From contig CAZGCA010000001.1 of NCBI GenBank assembly GCA_964524145.1, positions 1 to 64,000 of the forward strand: a stretch of 64,000 nucleotides of DNA, given 5' to 3'. The DNA is from CAZGCA01 sp964524145 (lineage in GTDB: Bacteria > Hydrogenedentota > CAZGCA01). Under the pieces are notes generated by a model. The model searched no databases. It saw only the letters and a program-made list of their open reading frames with translations, and was not told the DNA's origin. Of the stretch, positions 15,997-24,859 are shown in pieces. Numbering within the stretch: the stretch's first letter is position 1; each line of letters starts with the position of its first letter. The translations under genes were made by a program, and so were the position numbers.

Positions 15997-16488
15997 ATGA
16001 ATGGCTCCGGAGTTACTGGTTTCGTTGTTTTTTGGGGAGTTATTGTCGCAGCCATGATTTTGGGGGGAACACCACTCTTGTGCGTCAATCTGCCTTCCGC
16101 CATAATCGTGGCTGGCGTCACCATCGGGGTGGGACTGATGGCTTTTGGCCTGAAGGATCTCCTGAACGGTCTGCTGGCACTACGCGCTCTCGTAATCCGT
16201 GTGCCGGATGAGGCGCTTCACCGACAACAGGCCCAAGTTCTCCGCGGGCTCATTCCTTCGTGCTACGCAGCGGGCGCGCTTGGCACGCTAATCGGCGTAG
16301 TGCAGATGCTGGCGATGCTGGAGGACCCGTCTCAGATAGGCTGGGGCATGGCGGTTGCCCTCTTGACCGTGCTCTACTCCGTTATCCTGGCGGAAGGTTT
16401 CCTGCGGCCCGGAGCACGTCATATCGAGCACCGATCTTCACTGCAGGCGAGCGCGATCACGGAGTCAAGCGGACATGTTTCAGCCTAG
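15997..16488 (+). CDS. MotA/TolQ/ExbB-like membrane protein, stand-alone
   Basis: 163 residues with an AAAGGAAGAGAAC ribosome site. Hydrophobic segments lie at about 7-27, 30-55, 88-108 and 115-132. The segment AGALGTLIGVVQMLAML and the following GMAVALLTVLYSVILAE resemble the last two helices of the MotA/TolQ/ExbB proton channel family. There is no MotB, TolR or ExbD partner next to it, and the protein is shorter than MotA. Its function is unknown. Confidence 0.65.
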   Translation: MNGSGVTGFVVFWGVIVAAMILGGTPLLCVNLPSAIIVAGVTIGVGLMAFGLKDLLNGLLALRALVIRVPDEALHRQQAQVLRGLIPSCYAAGALGTLIGVVQMLAMLEDPSQIGWGMAVALLTVLYSVILAEGFLRPGARHIEHRSSLQASAITESSGHVSA

Positions 16489-16616
16489 CCAGTCCCACCA
16501 AAAAGGACAACGCGAATGACTATTGGCAAGCACGAATGCAAACAGGCCAAGAACACGAGTCTCGTACAGGCGGATTCCATTCCTCACTCGATTCGACACA
16601 AGGGTAGAAAGAAGTA

Positions 16617-17864
16617 GTGGGGCGACACGCACGGTTTTCCCGGGTACGCGACTTCCTGGCGCTTGAAACGAATATCGTGGTTCTTTCGTTCTCCATCTTT
16701 CTCGTGGGGGTGGGCGAGAACCTCTGGTCGGAGTTCATCCCGCTGTACCTGACCGCGTTCGGCGCTTCGGTCGGCTTGCTCGGCGCTTTCGGCACCTTGA
16801 AGGAAATCCTCGAGACCATCTACCAGTATCCGGGTGGCTACATCACCGACAGGATAGGACGGAAACCCGCACTCATCCTTTTCGGCCTTGTTGGTGTGCT
16901 CGGGTACATCATCTACGCGGGCGCATCACACTGGATCATGGTTTTCGTAGGCACGGTCTTTGTTATGGGCGCCGCGCTCGGCCATCCCGCGATGTTTGCC
17001 CTTATCGGGGACACGCTTCCGCCGGAGAAGCGCACGATGGGGTTCAGCGTTCAGTCGACGATCAAACGGGTGCCGTTCCTTTTCGCGCCGGTAATAGGTG
17101 GCTATGTAATCGACAGCATCGACGTTGTTCCCGGCGTGCGGGCAACACTGGCGTTCACCATAGTCGTTGCGGCGCTCGCGCTGGTTATGCAGAAACGGTA
17201 CTACACCGAGACGCTCGCCGTCTCCGAACGGCGTCCAACGAAGGTGTCGCTTGCCGGCATAGTCCGCGATGCCGTCTCCGGCTGGCGCCAGATGGACAAG
17301 AGCCTCAAGCACCTGCTTCTGGCCGACAGCATCATTCGTTTTGCCGACCGAATGACGAAGGTGCTTGTGGTGATCTATCTGATGCGCGAGATCGGGGTCA
17401 GCGCCAAGTATTTCGGATTCCTCGTTTCTGTTCGGTACGCTGTATCGATACTGAGCTATCTGCCTGCGGCGCGCGTAGCAGACCGGTGGCGCAGGTTGCC
17501 GGTGGTGGCGACGACGTTCTTCTTCATGGCGCTCTTCCCGGTGTCGTTGTTGGTGCTGGGAAAGACAAGCGTGCTATGGATAGCGTTTGTGATACTTGGG
17601 CTGCGTGAGGTCGGCGAGCCTGCTCGCAAGGCGCTTATAGTCGATATGACGCCGAAAGCCCGTCGGGGCGAGTTCGTGGGCATATACAACGGGTTGCGCG
17701 GTATCGTGATGATGATCGCTCCACTGATCGGGTCGAGCCTATACGTCGCGAGCACCACAACACTCTTTGTCGCCGCGTCAGTCGTGGGATTTCTCGCACT
17801 GGTGCTCCTCATCACAACGGTGAGAGAAGAGAGCTTGACAACTTTGGCTATTGACCAGCCATAG
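16617..17864 (+). CDS. Major facilitator superfamily transporter
   Basis: 415 residues, about twelve membrane spans. The start is probably the GTG at 16617; the ribosome site (AGAAAGAAG) is weak. The MFS loop signature is visible as GGYITDRIGRKPALI (near residue 75), and its half-repeat as AARVADRWRRLPVV. No substrate can be inferred. The strong promoter of the next operon lies in its last codons. Confidence 0.9.
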   Translation: MGRHARFSRVRDFLALETNIVVLSFSIFLVGVGENLWSEFIPLYLTAFGASVGLLGAFGTLKEILETIYQYPGGYITDRIGRKPALILFGLVGVLGYIIYAGASHWIMVFVGTVFVMGAALGHPAMFALIGDTLPPEKRTMGFSVQSTIKRVPFLFAPVIGGYVIDSIDVVPGVRATLAFTIVVAALALVMQKRYYTETLAVSERRPTKVSLAGIVRDAVSGWRQMDKSLKHLLLADSIIRFADRMTKVLVVIYLMREIGVSAKYFGFLVSVRYAVSILSYLPAARVADRWRRLPVVATTFFFMALFPVSLLVLGKTSVLWIAFVILGLREVGEPARKALIVDMTPKARRGEFVGIYNGLRGIVMMIAPLIGSSLYVASTTTLFVAASVVGFLALVLLITTVREESLTTLAIDQP

Positions 17865-17880
17865 AGACAGGCCGTATAAT
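17851..17880 (+). promoter_or_regulatory. sigma-70 promoter of the yicC-gmk-rpoZ-coaBC-udg operon
   Basis: TTGACC (17851-17856), 18-bp spacer, TATAAT (17875-17880), overlapping the end of the MFS gene and about 87 bp before the yicC start. Confidence 0.65.
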
Positions 17881-17966
17881 AGAAGTTGATGACAAGGGGT
17901 GGCTGGCCGGAATACGGCCGGACCGAAAGGCCTCGTTGCGTCGCATTCCCTCAGAGAGGACACAGC

Positions 17967-18839
17967 ATGATTCTGAGCATGACGGGTTTTGGCAGCGGGA
18001 GGGTGGAGTGCAACCAGCACCAGATAACGACCGAGATATCGGCGGTCAACCACCGGTTTCTCGGTGTCTCGGTGAAGTTGCCACAGCAGCTCAGCGGTCT
18101 GGAACAACCGATCAGGCAGGAACTGAAGTCACGGCTTTCGCGCGGCAAGGTGGTGCTGTCGGTCTGGGTCGAACGAGTATCCCCTGCGTCCAGGATAAGT
18201 GTTGATAGAGAGTTTGCGTCAGCGTTCGTGGACGAAGCAAGGTCACTGGCTGCCGAGCTCGGTCTCGCGGACGATCTGTCGGTTTCATCGCTCATCGCTT
18301 TGCCAGGAATGTTCAGTACCGAACAGGACCTCGTCCCTGAGGAGCTGGCCCCGGCGGTAGAGGAGTCGGTACAGGCGGCGCTCGAGGACCTTAACAGCAT
18401 GCGTGCGCGCGAGGGACAAGAGCTGGCGGAAGAGATTGCCGGGCAAACGAAGAAACTTGAAGAACTGATAGAGAAGATTGAAGTCCGGGCTCCCGCAATT
18501 GTCGAAGAGTATCGGAACAGGTTGCGCGAGCGGATAGCCGAGCTTTGCGAGGACATAACGGTGAGCGAGGAGCGGATCGCGGTAGAGGTTGCCTTTGCGG
18601 CAGAGCGAAGCGACGTGAGCGAGGAGTTGGCGCGGCTCAAGAGCCACCTGAAACAGTTTGAGGAGATGCTCGCGTCTTCGGGACCGGTCGGGCGCAAACT
18701 GGACTTCCTGTGCCAGGAGATGCATCGTGAGATAAACACAATCGGGTCCAAGACGCGCGACGGGGTGGCCACCGCGTACGTCATAGACGCAAAGACGGAG
18801 CTCGAAAAGGTTCGGGAGCAGGTGCAGAACATCGAGTGA
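17967..18839 (+). CDS. yicC: YicC/YloC family endoribonuclease-like protein
   Basis: 290 residues. The start is the ATG at 17967 (MILSMTGFGSG, the conserved family N-terminus), with AGAGAGGACA upstream. The C-terminal DUF1732 region shows RKLDFLCQEMHREINTIGSK. YicC/YloC proteins have been reported as endoribonucleases. Co-location with gmk and rpoZ is widely conserved and seen here: gmk begins 32 bp downstream. Confidence 0.92.
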   Translation: MILSMTGFGSGRVECNQHQITTEISAVNHRFLGVSVKLPQQLSGLEQPIRQELKSRLSRGKVVLSVWVERVSPASRISVDREFASAFVDEARSLAAELGLADDLSVSSLIALPGMFSTEQDLVPEELAPAVEESVQAALEDLNSMRAREGQELAEEIAGQTKKLEELIEKIEVRAPAIVEEYRNRLRERIAELCEDITVSEERIAVEVAFAAERSDVSEELARLKSHLKQFEEMLASSGPVGRKLDFLCQEMHREINTIGSKTRDGVATAYVIDAKTELEKVREQVQNIE

Positions 18840-18871
18840 ATATGCTGGTACGCCGGGAAACGGGCTGAGAG

Positions 18872-19465
18872 ATGGAACCCCTGAAAGGTAAAGGGCTCAT
18901 CATCGTAGTGTCGGCACCGTCCGGTGCAGGCAAAAAAGCCGTGCTCGACAAGGTGCGTGCCGCAGACCCCAACCTGTGTTACTCGGTCTCCGCGACAACG
19001 CGCCACCCGCGGCCGGGTGAGGTCGAAGGCAGAGACTACTTCTTCATGTCGGACGAAACGTTCCGAGACAAGGTGGCGGCAGGCGAGTTTATCGAGTATG
19101 CGGACGTACATGGACGTCTTTACGGCACGTTGAAGGCGGAGCTCGCGCGGCTTGTCGGATCGGGTAAGGACGTAGTGCTTGAACTCGACACGGAAGGAGC
19201 GGAGAATGTCAAGAGACTGCGTTCCGACGCGGTGCTGATATTCATTGCACCGCCAACGTTTGACGAGCTACGGAAGCGGCTCGAGGCCCGCGGCACGGAT
19301 TCCCCGGATCAGATAGACGTGCGGCTCGAGACCGCTCGCCGGGAGATGGCTCTCACTGATATGTATGACCATATCGTGGTGAACGATGTTCTCGGGGAAG
19401 CGGCTCAAGAGGTTAAGGAAATAATAGCAGTTGCTCGGCGTGAAGCGTCCGGGCAGGAACGCTGA
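18872..19465 (+). CDS. gmk: Guanylate kinase
   Basis: 197 residues, normal length. It phosphorylates GMP to GDP. The P-loop is SAPSGAGKKAVL near residue 14; the GMP-binding stretch SATTRHPRPGEVEGRDYFF and the EFIEYADVHGRLYGT segment follow, both canonical. The position after the P-loop Lys carries Lys-Ala where most family members have Ser/Thr (or Gly-Thr), an unusual change discussed in the findings. It lies in the yicC-gmk-rpoZ order typical of bacteria. Confidence 0.95.
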   Translation: MEPLKGKGLIIVVSAPSGAGKKAVLDKVRAADPNLCYSVSATTRHPRPGEVEGRDYFFMSDETFRDKVAAGEFIEYADVHGRLYGTLKAELARLVGSGKDVVLELDTEGAENVKRLRSDAVLIFIAPPTFDELRKRLEARGTDSPDQIDVRLETARREMALTDMYDHIVVNDVLGEAAQEVKEIIAVARREASGQER

Positions 19466-19483
19466 AAGGAGGAAGGTTATTCA

Positions 19484-19696
19484 ATGGGCATACGTGTGGA
19501 GATGGAAAACCTGTATGACAAGGCGGACTCAGTCTATAGGCTTGTGCTGATGGCGACGCAGCGTGCGAGGCAGCTGTCAAGCGGTGCAAAGCCTCTTGTT
19601 AAGTGTCGGTCCGACAAACCGACGACGATAGCGCTAAATGAGATCGTCGCGGGGAAGGTGAAACGGATAGATGCCGAGAGCATCCAGGACCTCTGA
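19484..19696 (+). CDS. rpoZ: RNA polymerase omega subunit
   Basis: 70 residues, starting after a good AAAGGAGGAAGG site. Typical omega features are YRLVLMATQRARQLSSGAKPL and KPTTIALNEIVAGKV. It overlaps the start of coaBC by 26 bp, so the two are probably translationally coupled. Confidence 0.92.
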   Translation: MGIRVEMENLYDKADSVYRLVLMATQRARQLSSGAKPLVKCRSDKPTTIALNEIVAGKVKRIDAESIQDL

Positions 19697-20909
19697 GCGA
19701 GTCGAGGTAGCGCTGGGCGTAACCGGCTCGATAGCGGCCTATAAGGCGTGCGAGCTGGCGCGGCTGTTTGTGAAGGGTGGCCTGCGCGTTACGGTGGTGA
19801 TGACGCGCAACGCAAAGGAGTTTGTCGCACCGCTCACCTTTGAGACGATAACGTGCCAGCGAGTCTACAGCGATATGTTCGCCGAACGCGATACGTATGA
19901 GATAGACCACGTGGCGATAGCGAAACGGGCGGACATCTTCGTCGTGGCCCCCGCATCGGCAAACATCATCGGTAAGATGGCCAACGGGATGGCGGACGAT
20001 CTGTTGTCGACGCTGCTCATGGCGGCGAAACCGCCCGTTGTTGTTGCACCCGCGATGAACAGTGCGATGTACCTCAACCCGGTTGTCCAGAAGAACCTCG
20101 CTGCCCTCAAAGCGTTAGGGGTGAGCGTTGTCGAGCCCGGTGTCGGGGAGCTTGCCTGCGGCGATAGCGGTGTTGGCCGCATGGCTGAACCGGAGCAGAT
20201 ATTCAGCCTCGTGGTATCGCTTCTCTCGGCGCGAAACGATCTTGCGGGCACGCGCTGCCTTGTGACCGCCGGCCCGACGTGGGAACCGCTGGACCCGGTG
20301 CGGCACATCGGTAACCCGTCTTCGGGAAGGATGGGGTTTGCGCTGGCATCGGCGGCGTTGCGGCGCGGAGCGAATGTGACACTCGTCTCCGGTCCAACCG
20401 AGCTGCCCCCGCCTGCAGGCACGGAGTTCGTCAGTATCAAGACCGCGGGCCAGATGCGCAGAGAGGTTGTCAAACGCGGCCGTAAAGCGGATATAGTCAT
20501 CATGGCTGCAGCGGTCTCAGACTATGCGCCCGTGAAACTGGCCGCGTCCAAGATGAAGAAGGGCGCGGAAGATCTGACCGTCGAGCTTCAACGTACTCCC
20601 GACATACTTGGCGAACTCGGCGCATCGAAGAAGCCCGGCCAGACGCTTGTCGGGTTCTCGATGGAGACCGAAAACTTGGTTGCCAACTCGCGCAAGAAAC
20701 TCAAGGAGAAGAATCTCGACTTCATCGTCGCCAACAATATCGGCGAGCCGGGCGCCGGATTCCGAGTAGAGACCAACGTCGCCGCAATCATAGAGCCGAG
20801 AACCACCAAGAAACTGCCACTCATGTCCAAACCTGCACTCGCCGACAAGATCCTCGACAGGATTGTCGCGTTGCGGTCCCCCAAATCGTCGAAACGCCGT
20901 CGGCGGTGA
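19671..20909 (+). CDS. coaBC: Bifunctional phosphopantothenoylcysteine decarboxylase/phosphopantothenate-cysteine ligase
   Basis: 412 residues. The CoaC half shows GVTGSIAAYKACELARL, the active-site His in DHVAIAKRAD, PAMN in VVAPAMNSAMY, and GELACGDSGVGRMAEP with the reactive Cys. The CoaB half shows TAGPTWEPLDPVRHIG, NPSSGRMGFALA, and MAAAVSDYAPVK. Together they convert 4'-phosphopantothenate to 4'-phosphopantetheine for coenzyme A. A type III pantothenate kinase for the first step is also in this window (34467-35231). Confidence 0.97.
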   Translation: MPRASRTSERVEVALGVTGSIAAYKACELARLFVKGGLRVTVVMTRNAKEFVAPLTFETITCQRVYSDMFAERDTYEIDHVAIAKRADIFVVAPASANIIGKMANGMADDLLSTLLMAAKPPVVVAPAMNSAMYLNPVVQKNLAALKALGVSVVEPGVGELACGDSGVGRMAEPEQIFSLVVSLLSARNDLAGTRCLVTAGPTWEPLDPVRHIGNPSSGRMGFALASAALRRGANVTLVSGPTELPPPAGTEFVSIKTAGQMRREVVKRGRKADIVIMAAAVSDYAPVKLAASKMKKGAEDLTVELQRTPDILGELGASKKPGQTLVGFSMETENLVANSRKKLKEKNLDFIVANNIGEPGAGFRVETNVAAIIEPRTTKKLPLMSKPALADKILDRIVALRSPKSSKRRRR

Positions 20910-20919
20910 TCACGTGCGC

Positions 20920-21654
20920 ATGGTCGACGACGCGAACGGGTATTCCGACCTGCTCGAGATGGTGAAGGAGCATCTTCAACGTCGGATAGAGCGCGGAGAA
21001 CGCACGTGCCGAATCGATCCTGCGTTGCTCGACAAGCTCGACGCTGCTCGGGCACAACGGGGGCGAGGGCAATTGCGGGGCGCGTCGAGCGACAAGGCGT
21101 CGTTGCTCGCGGAACTCGAACGCGAACTCACCGAGTGCAAGGAATGTCCGCTCTGGGAGACACGCACAAAGATGGTTTTCGGCGACGGCGATCCCGAAGC
21201 GCGGTTGGTGTTTGTCGGTGAGGCGCCAGGCCGTGATGAAGACCTCGAGGGAAAACCGTTCGTTGGTCGTGCCGGCCAGTTGTTGACGCGGATCATTGAG
21301 GCCGTAGACCTGAAGCGTGAGGACGTCTACATCTGCAACGTGCTCAAGTGCAGGCCGCCAGGAAACCGTACCCCGTCTCCGGAAGAGATTCACCACTGCG
21401 AGCCGTTTCTCCTTAGACAGCTCGATATCATCCAGCCCGCGATAATCGTCGCGCTCGGCGCACCTGCAGCACAGACGTTGCGGCATACCAAAGAAGCCGT
21501 CGGCAGACTTCGCGGTGAGTTTCGCGAGTTCCGCGGTGCCAAGCTGATGGCAACGTACCATCCTGCTGCTTGCCTGCGTTCACCCAAGTATAAACCTTAC
21601 GTCTGGGACGATATGCAGAAAGTCCGCGACGAGTACCGCCGCACAACCGGTTGA
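20920..21654 (+). CDS. Family 4 (FeS) uracil-DNA glycosylase
   Basis: 244 residues from the ATG at 20920, just after coaBC. The first cluster cysteines are in ECKECPLWE and the others in CNVLKCRPP and HHCEP. The catalytic region is VGEAPGRDEDLEGKPFVGRAG, and ATYHPAACLRSP is the conserved C-terminal His motif. It removes uracil from DNA. About 65 N-terminal residues precede the domain, more than in minimal family 4 enzymes, and are charged with no recognised fold. Confidence 0.92.
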   Translation: MVDDANGYSDLLEMVKEHLQRRIERGERTCRIDPALLDKLDAARAQRGRGQLRGASSDKASLLAELERELTECKECPLWETRTKMVFGDGDPEARLVFVGEAPGRDEDLEGKPFVGRAGQLLTRIIEAVDLKREDVYICNVLKCRPPGNRTPSPEEIHHCEPFLLRQLDIIQPAIIVALGAPAAQTLRHTKEAVGRLRGEFREFRGAKLMATYHPAACLRSPKYKPYVWDDMQKVRDEYRRTTG

Positions 21655-21690
21655 GCTCTTGCTGTCAACTCCCCTACGGGGATATCTTTC

Positions 21691-21718
21691 TTGACAGCAT
21701 ATCCCATTGTGGTAGAAT
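21691..21718 (+). promoter_or_regulatory. sigma-70 promoter for the TPR/UroD gene pair
   Basis: Perfect TTGACA (21691-21696), 16-bp spacer, TAGAAT (21713-21718). It lies 33 bp upstream of the chosen ATG at 21751, which rules out the longer ORF beginning at 21691. Confidence 0.75.
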
Positions 21719-21750
21719 GTAGTTGTAATCTTCAGGAAGGATTCGTACAG

Positions 21751-22194
21751 ATGACGCGCGGGGTTGGAGCGGGTTTTACTCGCAGGATCAAAAAGACGGT
21801 TAAGGCGGGCTTAAAGCGTGCCTACCGACGGAAGGGATCTACCGTTTCGCCGGATGAACACAAGGCCGCCAAGAAGCTGTTCGAGAAGGGACGCGAGGAG
21901 TACAACGCCGGCACATATGATCTTGCAGTGAAACAGTTTCGCAACGCCGTCGAGCATGAACCTGGATACGCGAAAGCACACTACTGTCTTGGCAACGCCT
22001 ATTACAAGACAGAACGTTACAAGCTTGCCGTTCGACATTGGAGACGATGCGCTCAGCTTGATTCCGCAGGGGAGTTTGGTGCTCGGGCGAGACAGAAGCT
22101 GCAGTACATCGAGAAAAAGAGCGGCGTTTTCACCGACGAGCTCGTGAAATACATGGATGAGGTTCTGGCGCGCGAGGAAAGGCACCGCAGGTAG
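21751..22194 (+). CDS. TPR-repeat protein
   Basis: 147 residues, ATG at 21751 after CAGGAAGGATTCG. A basic N-terminus (RRIKKTVKAGLKRAYRRKG) precedes two TPR units: KKLFEKGREEYNAGTYDLAV and KAHYCLGNAYYKTERYKLAV. There is no signal peptide. It is likely a protein-protein adaptor in the cytoplasm; the basic N-terminus might contact nucleic acid or membrane. The next gene starts 12 bp later. Confidence 0.8.
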   Translation: MTRGVGAGFTRRIKKTVKAGLKRAYRRKGSTVSPDEHKAAKKLFEKGREEYNAGTYDLAVKQFRNAVEHEPGYAKAHYCLGNAYYKTERYKLAVRHWRRCAQLDSAGEFGARARQKLQYIEKKSGVFTDELVKYMDEVLAREERHRR

Positions 22195-22206
22195 CCGGGA
22201 TTCAGT

Positions 22207-23268
22207 ATGAAAGCTCGAATGACTAAACGCGAGCGGGTCGAGGCGACGATGGACTTCCGAGAGACCGACCAAATACCCGTCTACGACCTCGTCCGTAACG
22301 ACGGCATGATAGAGCACTTCTACGGCAGCCCCATCACGATGGAAAACAAGGAGGAGGCGGTGTATGCAGCGATTCGCGAATCGATGGATATGACCCGGTC
22401 GATAGGCTTTCCGGCGGAACCTCGATCATATGCCGACGAGGAAACAGGGTTTAGGTATCGGGTCGAACGATGGACTTCATGGATTGTCGAGCGGCCGTTT
22501 CGCGACGTTGACGGGCTCAGGGAATGGGTCAAAGGCGACATACTGAGGAAGACGGCGTGGTCGGATGAGAACGCGTTTGCCGAAGAGTCTCGTGCGCGTT
22601 TCATGGACAAACAGGCGGGGATCGGAGACGATACGGTCATCTTGCTCACCGAGTCCGGCGTCGGGATAGACTACGCATTTCACTGCGCGGGATTAGAGCT
22701 GTTCACCTACTTGCTCGCGGACCATCCCGATCTTGTCAGCGAGTGGCTCGAAGCCGTGTTCCGGCACGAGGTCAAGAGGGTCAAGGCGATAGCCGACGCG
22801 GGACTTTCGCCGGTAGCGTTGACGTTTGGCGACATCGCTTTTAAGGGGAGCACCCTTTTCTCGCCGGACTTTCTCCGGCGGGAGTTCTTCCCGCGGCTCA
22901 AACAGCTCAATGCCGTCTTCCACAACGCCGGTATCAAGTGCCTGTTTCACTCGGACGGGTACCTTATGGACGTGCTCGAGGACATAGTGGCCGCAGGCTG
23001 TGACGGCTTGAACCCCATCGAGACGACGGCGGGCATGTCTGTGAAAGAAGTGAGAGAGAAAGCGCCTACGCTCTTTATTGCGGGAGGGATAGATGTCAGC
23101 CAGCTGTTGCCTTTTGGCACTGTTGACGAGGTGCGGGAGACGGTCCGCCGGACTATCGAGGACGCTGGTGGCGTCGGGATATTCGTTGGGTCCACCACCG
23201 AACTTGACAACGGCTCGAACCCTGCCAACATACTCGCAATGATTGATGCGGCAAGAGGTTATCGGTGA
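22207..23268 (+). CDS. Uroporphyrinogen-decarboxylase-family protein (corrinoid methyltransferase-like)
   Basis: 353 residues. It has the UroD/MtaA/CmuA barrel outline: an N-terminal TKRERVEATMDFRETDQIPV, ALTFGDIAFKGSTLFSP, CLFHSDGYLMDVLEDIVAAG, GLNPIETTAGMSV and ILAMIDAARGY. Divergent members of this family are usually methyltransferases acting with corrinoid proteins, not heme enzymes. The HSDG motif differs from the HxCG zinc motif of MtaA. No corrinoid protein gene is adjacent, so the substrate is unknown. Confidence 0.82.
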   Translation: MKARMTKRERVEATMDFRETDQIPVYDLVRNDGMIEHFYGSPITMENKEEAVYAAIRESMDMTRSIGFPAEPRSYADEETGFRYRVERWTSWIVERPFRDVDGLREWVKGDILRKTAWSDENAFAEESRARFMDKQAGIGDDTVILLTESGVGIDYAFHCAGLELFTYLLADHPDLVSEWLEAVFRHEVKRVKAIADAGLSPVALTFGDIAFKGSTLFSPDFLRREFFPRLKQLNAVFHNAGIKCLFHSDGYLMDVLEDIVAAGCDGLNPIETTAGMSVKEVREKAPTLFIAGGIDVSQLLPFGTVDEVRETVRRTIEDAGGVGIFVGSTTELDNGSNPANILAMIDAARGYR

Positions 23269-23313
23269 TGATGGGCTGTTGGCTCCCAGACCGGAGCCGG
23301 ACGGTCGTGGCAG

Positions 23314-23357
23314 AAAAAAGGCGGCAGCGAAACCCGCACTCGGATTCCCCTGCCGCC
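23314..23357 (-). terminator. Rho-independent terminator of the cold-shock gene
   Basis: Read on the minus strand: GGCGGCAG, a 22-nt loop, CTGCCGCC, then TTTTTTCTG. It begins 17 bp after the cold-shock stop codon. Confidence 0.8.
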
Positions 23358-23374
23358 AAGGGTCTATTCGATAG

Positions 23375-23575
23375 CTAGCCCCTTACCACGTTTGCAGCTT
23401 GCAGTCCTTTCGGGCCCTCCACTACGTCGAACTCCACGGCCATGTCTTCGTCGAGCGTCCGGAACCCGTCCATCTTGATAGCCGTGTGGTGTACAAAGAC
23501 TTCCGTACCGTCCTCGACCGTGATGAACCCGAAGCCCTTTTGGTCATTGAACCATTTGACCCGTCCTTTTGCCAA
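23375..23575 (-). CDS. Cold-shock domain protein (TTG start)
   Basis: 66 residues. The start is TTG at 23575: AAGGAGG lies 8 nt upstream on the minus strand, and translation then gives the standard (M)AKGRVKWFNDQKGFGFI. No ATG is suitably placed. RNP1 (KGFGFITV) and RNP2 (VFVHHTAI) motifs are intact. Such proteins bind single-stranded RNA/DNA and melt RNA structure. A leader of roughly 130 nt separates promoter and start, as is common in cold-inducible csp genes. Confidence 0.93.
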   Translation of the reverse strand: MAKGRVKWFNDQKGFGFITVEDGTEVFVHHTAIKMDGFRTLDEDMAVEFDVVEGPKGLQAANVVRG

Positions 23576-23711
23576 CTTCCGTACCTCCTTAGTGTGTTTC
23601 GTGGCGACGCCCTGCAAACCCAAATCGCGGTAAAGCTTAGTGCATTACCCGACTACCAGCCGCTCACATTGGCTGACGAATCAGGGGTAGTGCCACTTCA
23701 ACCTCCCACCT

Positions 23712-23740
23712 AGTATAGCAGGATAAACATGGTAAGTCAA
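23712..23740 (-). promoter_or_regulatory. sigma-70 promoter of the cold-shock gene
   Basis: Minus strand TTGACT (23740-23735), 17-bp spacer, TATACT (23717-23712). Transcription would begin near 23705, leaving a long untranslated leader before the TTG start. Confidence 0.75.
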
Positions 23741-23969
23741 GAAAAAAAACTGGGGATTTTCGCATACTTGGCACGATATATGACCCCACAATCTGGGGGC
23801 AAACAGGTGGGCGAACGAGGCTTGTCTGTCTCCAGGCTCGGCGTTTGACCCTTTGCCGGGAACGATTTGCAGCCTCTGACAGGAGTGGATTTGACAGTCT
23901 TGTGAGAGCGTCAGGCGGCGCTTTCCCCTCTTGCCGCACAGTTGAAGCCGAAAGCAGCAGCGTGTGAGG
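23741..23969. other. Intergenic stretch without a recognisable gene
   Basis: Open frames here look like chance frames without ribosome sites. I see no RNA gene or repeat. Confidence 0.5.
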
Positions 23970-24776
23970 CTATTCTGGCGCGTTGCCCGCCGCGTCATGC
24001 AGGCGTTGCACTTGCTGCCGTGTGAGTTTCTTGTACTGTCCGACAGCGAGACGCCCAAGCTTCAGGCCGGCCATTTCGGTCCTTGTCAGCATAATAACCT
24101 CGTGACCGACCGCGGCCAGCATACGCTTCACCTGATTCTTGCGTCCCTCGTGGACCACAAGCTCGACCGTGGCGACATTTGGCCTGTCCCGGGAGACGAT
24201 CCTTGCACGTGCGGGCGCTGTTACTTTTTCATCGAGCTTGACGCCCCGTTCGAGTCTTCGGAGGTCGGCTCTGCTGGGCACGCCTTTGACCTCGGCACGA
24301 TACGTTTTCTCGACGTGAAAACGCGGGTGCGTCAGCCTGTACGCGAGTTCACCATCGTTGGTCATGATCAAGAGTCCTGATACGTCACGGTCGAGACGCC
24401 CCACGGGAAACACCCGCTCGCCCACGTCTCGCAACAAGTCGGTCACGGTTTGCCTTCCGTGCGGATCTCTTGCCGTCGTCACATAGCCGCGTGGCTTGTT
24501 GAGAAGCAGGTAGATCTTGCGTTCCGGTCGGGCAGCCCGGCCGTCGACGCAGATCTCGTCACTTGACGGATCGACGAACGTTGCCGGTTTCTCTACAGTC
24601 TTGCCGTTGACGGTGACGCGCCGTGCCGCTATCAGCTTCTCCGCGTGGCGCCGTGATGCGACTCCGCATTGCGCGAGGTACTTGTGAACCCTGATCAGGC
24701 GGCCGGCCAGGTCCGGCGTAGGCGTGTGTGCATTTGACTTGCCCTGCGCAGCCTTCTGCACCGAATCTTTGCTCAT
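23970..24776 (-). CDS. rluB: RluB/RsuA-family pseudouridine synthase
   Basis: 268 residues. A polar N-terminal tail leads into an S4 RNA-binding domain (RVHKYLAQCGVASRRHAEKLI). The catalytic domain follows, with VGRLDRDVSGLLIMTND carrying the catalytic Asp and YLLLNKPRGYVTT as the family's strand motif. It converts uridine to pseudouridine in 23S rRNA (or 16S, for RsuA types). It lies downstream of scpB in the usual scpB-rluB order. Confidence 0.93.
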   Translation of the reverse strand: MSKDSVQKAAQGKSNAHTPTPDLAGRLIRVHKYLAQCGVASRRHAEKLIAARRVTVNGKTVEKPATFVDPSSDEICVDGRAARPERKIYLLLNKPRGYVTTARDPHGRQTVTDLLRDVGERVFPVGRLDRDVSGLLIMTNDGELAYRLTHPRFHVEKTYRAEVKGVPSRADLRRLERGVKLDEKVTAPARARIVSRDRPNVATVELVVHEGRKNQVKRMLAAVGHEVIMLTRTEMAGLKLGRLAVGQYKKLTRQQVQRLHDAAGNAPE

Positions 24777-24859
24777 CTGCCTTGTTTAGTGGGGAGGGCG
24801 AAGCAATCGGGGTTCGATCTTGACATAAACCGATACACCTTGACAACCACCACCGATGG

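Noticed and set aside
23768..23785. TTGGCACGATATATGAC as a sigma-54 promoter
   Set aside because: The -24 half is good but there is no TTGC at the -12 position, and no gene follows on that strand.
23681..24058. Minus-strand ORF upstream of the cold-shock gene
   Set aside because: It overlaps rluB's 3' end and the cold-shock promoter and shows no protein-family features.
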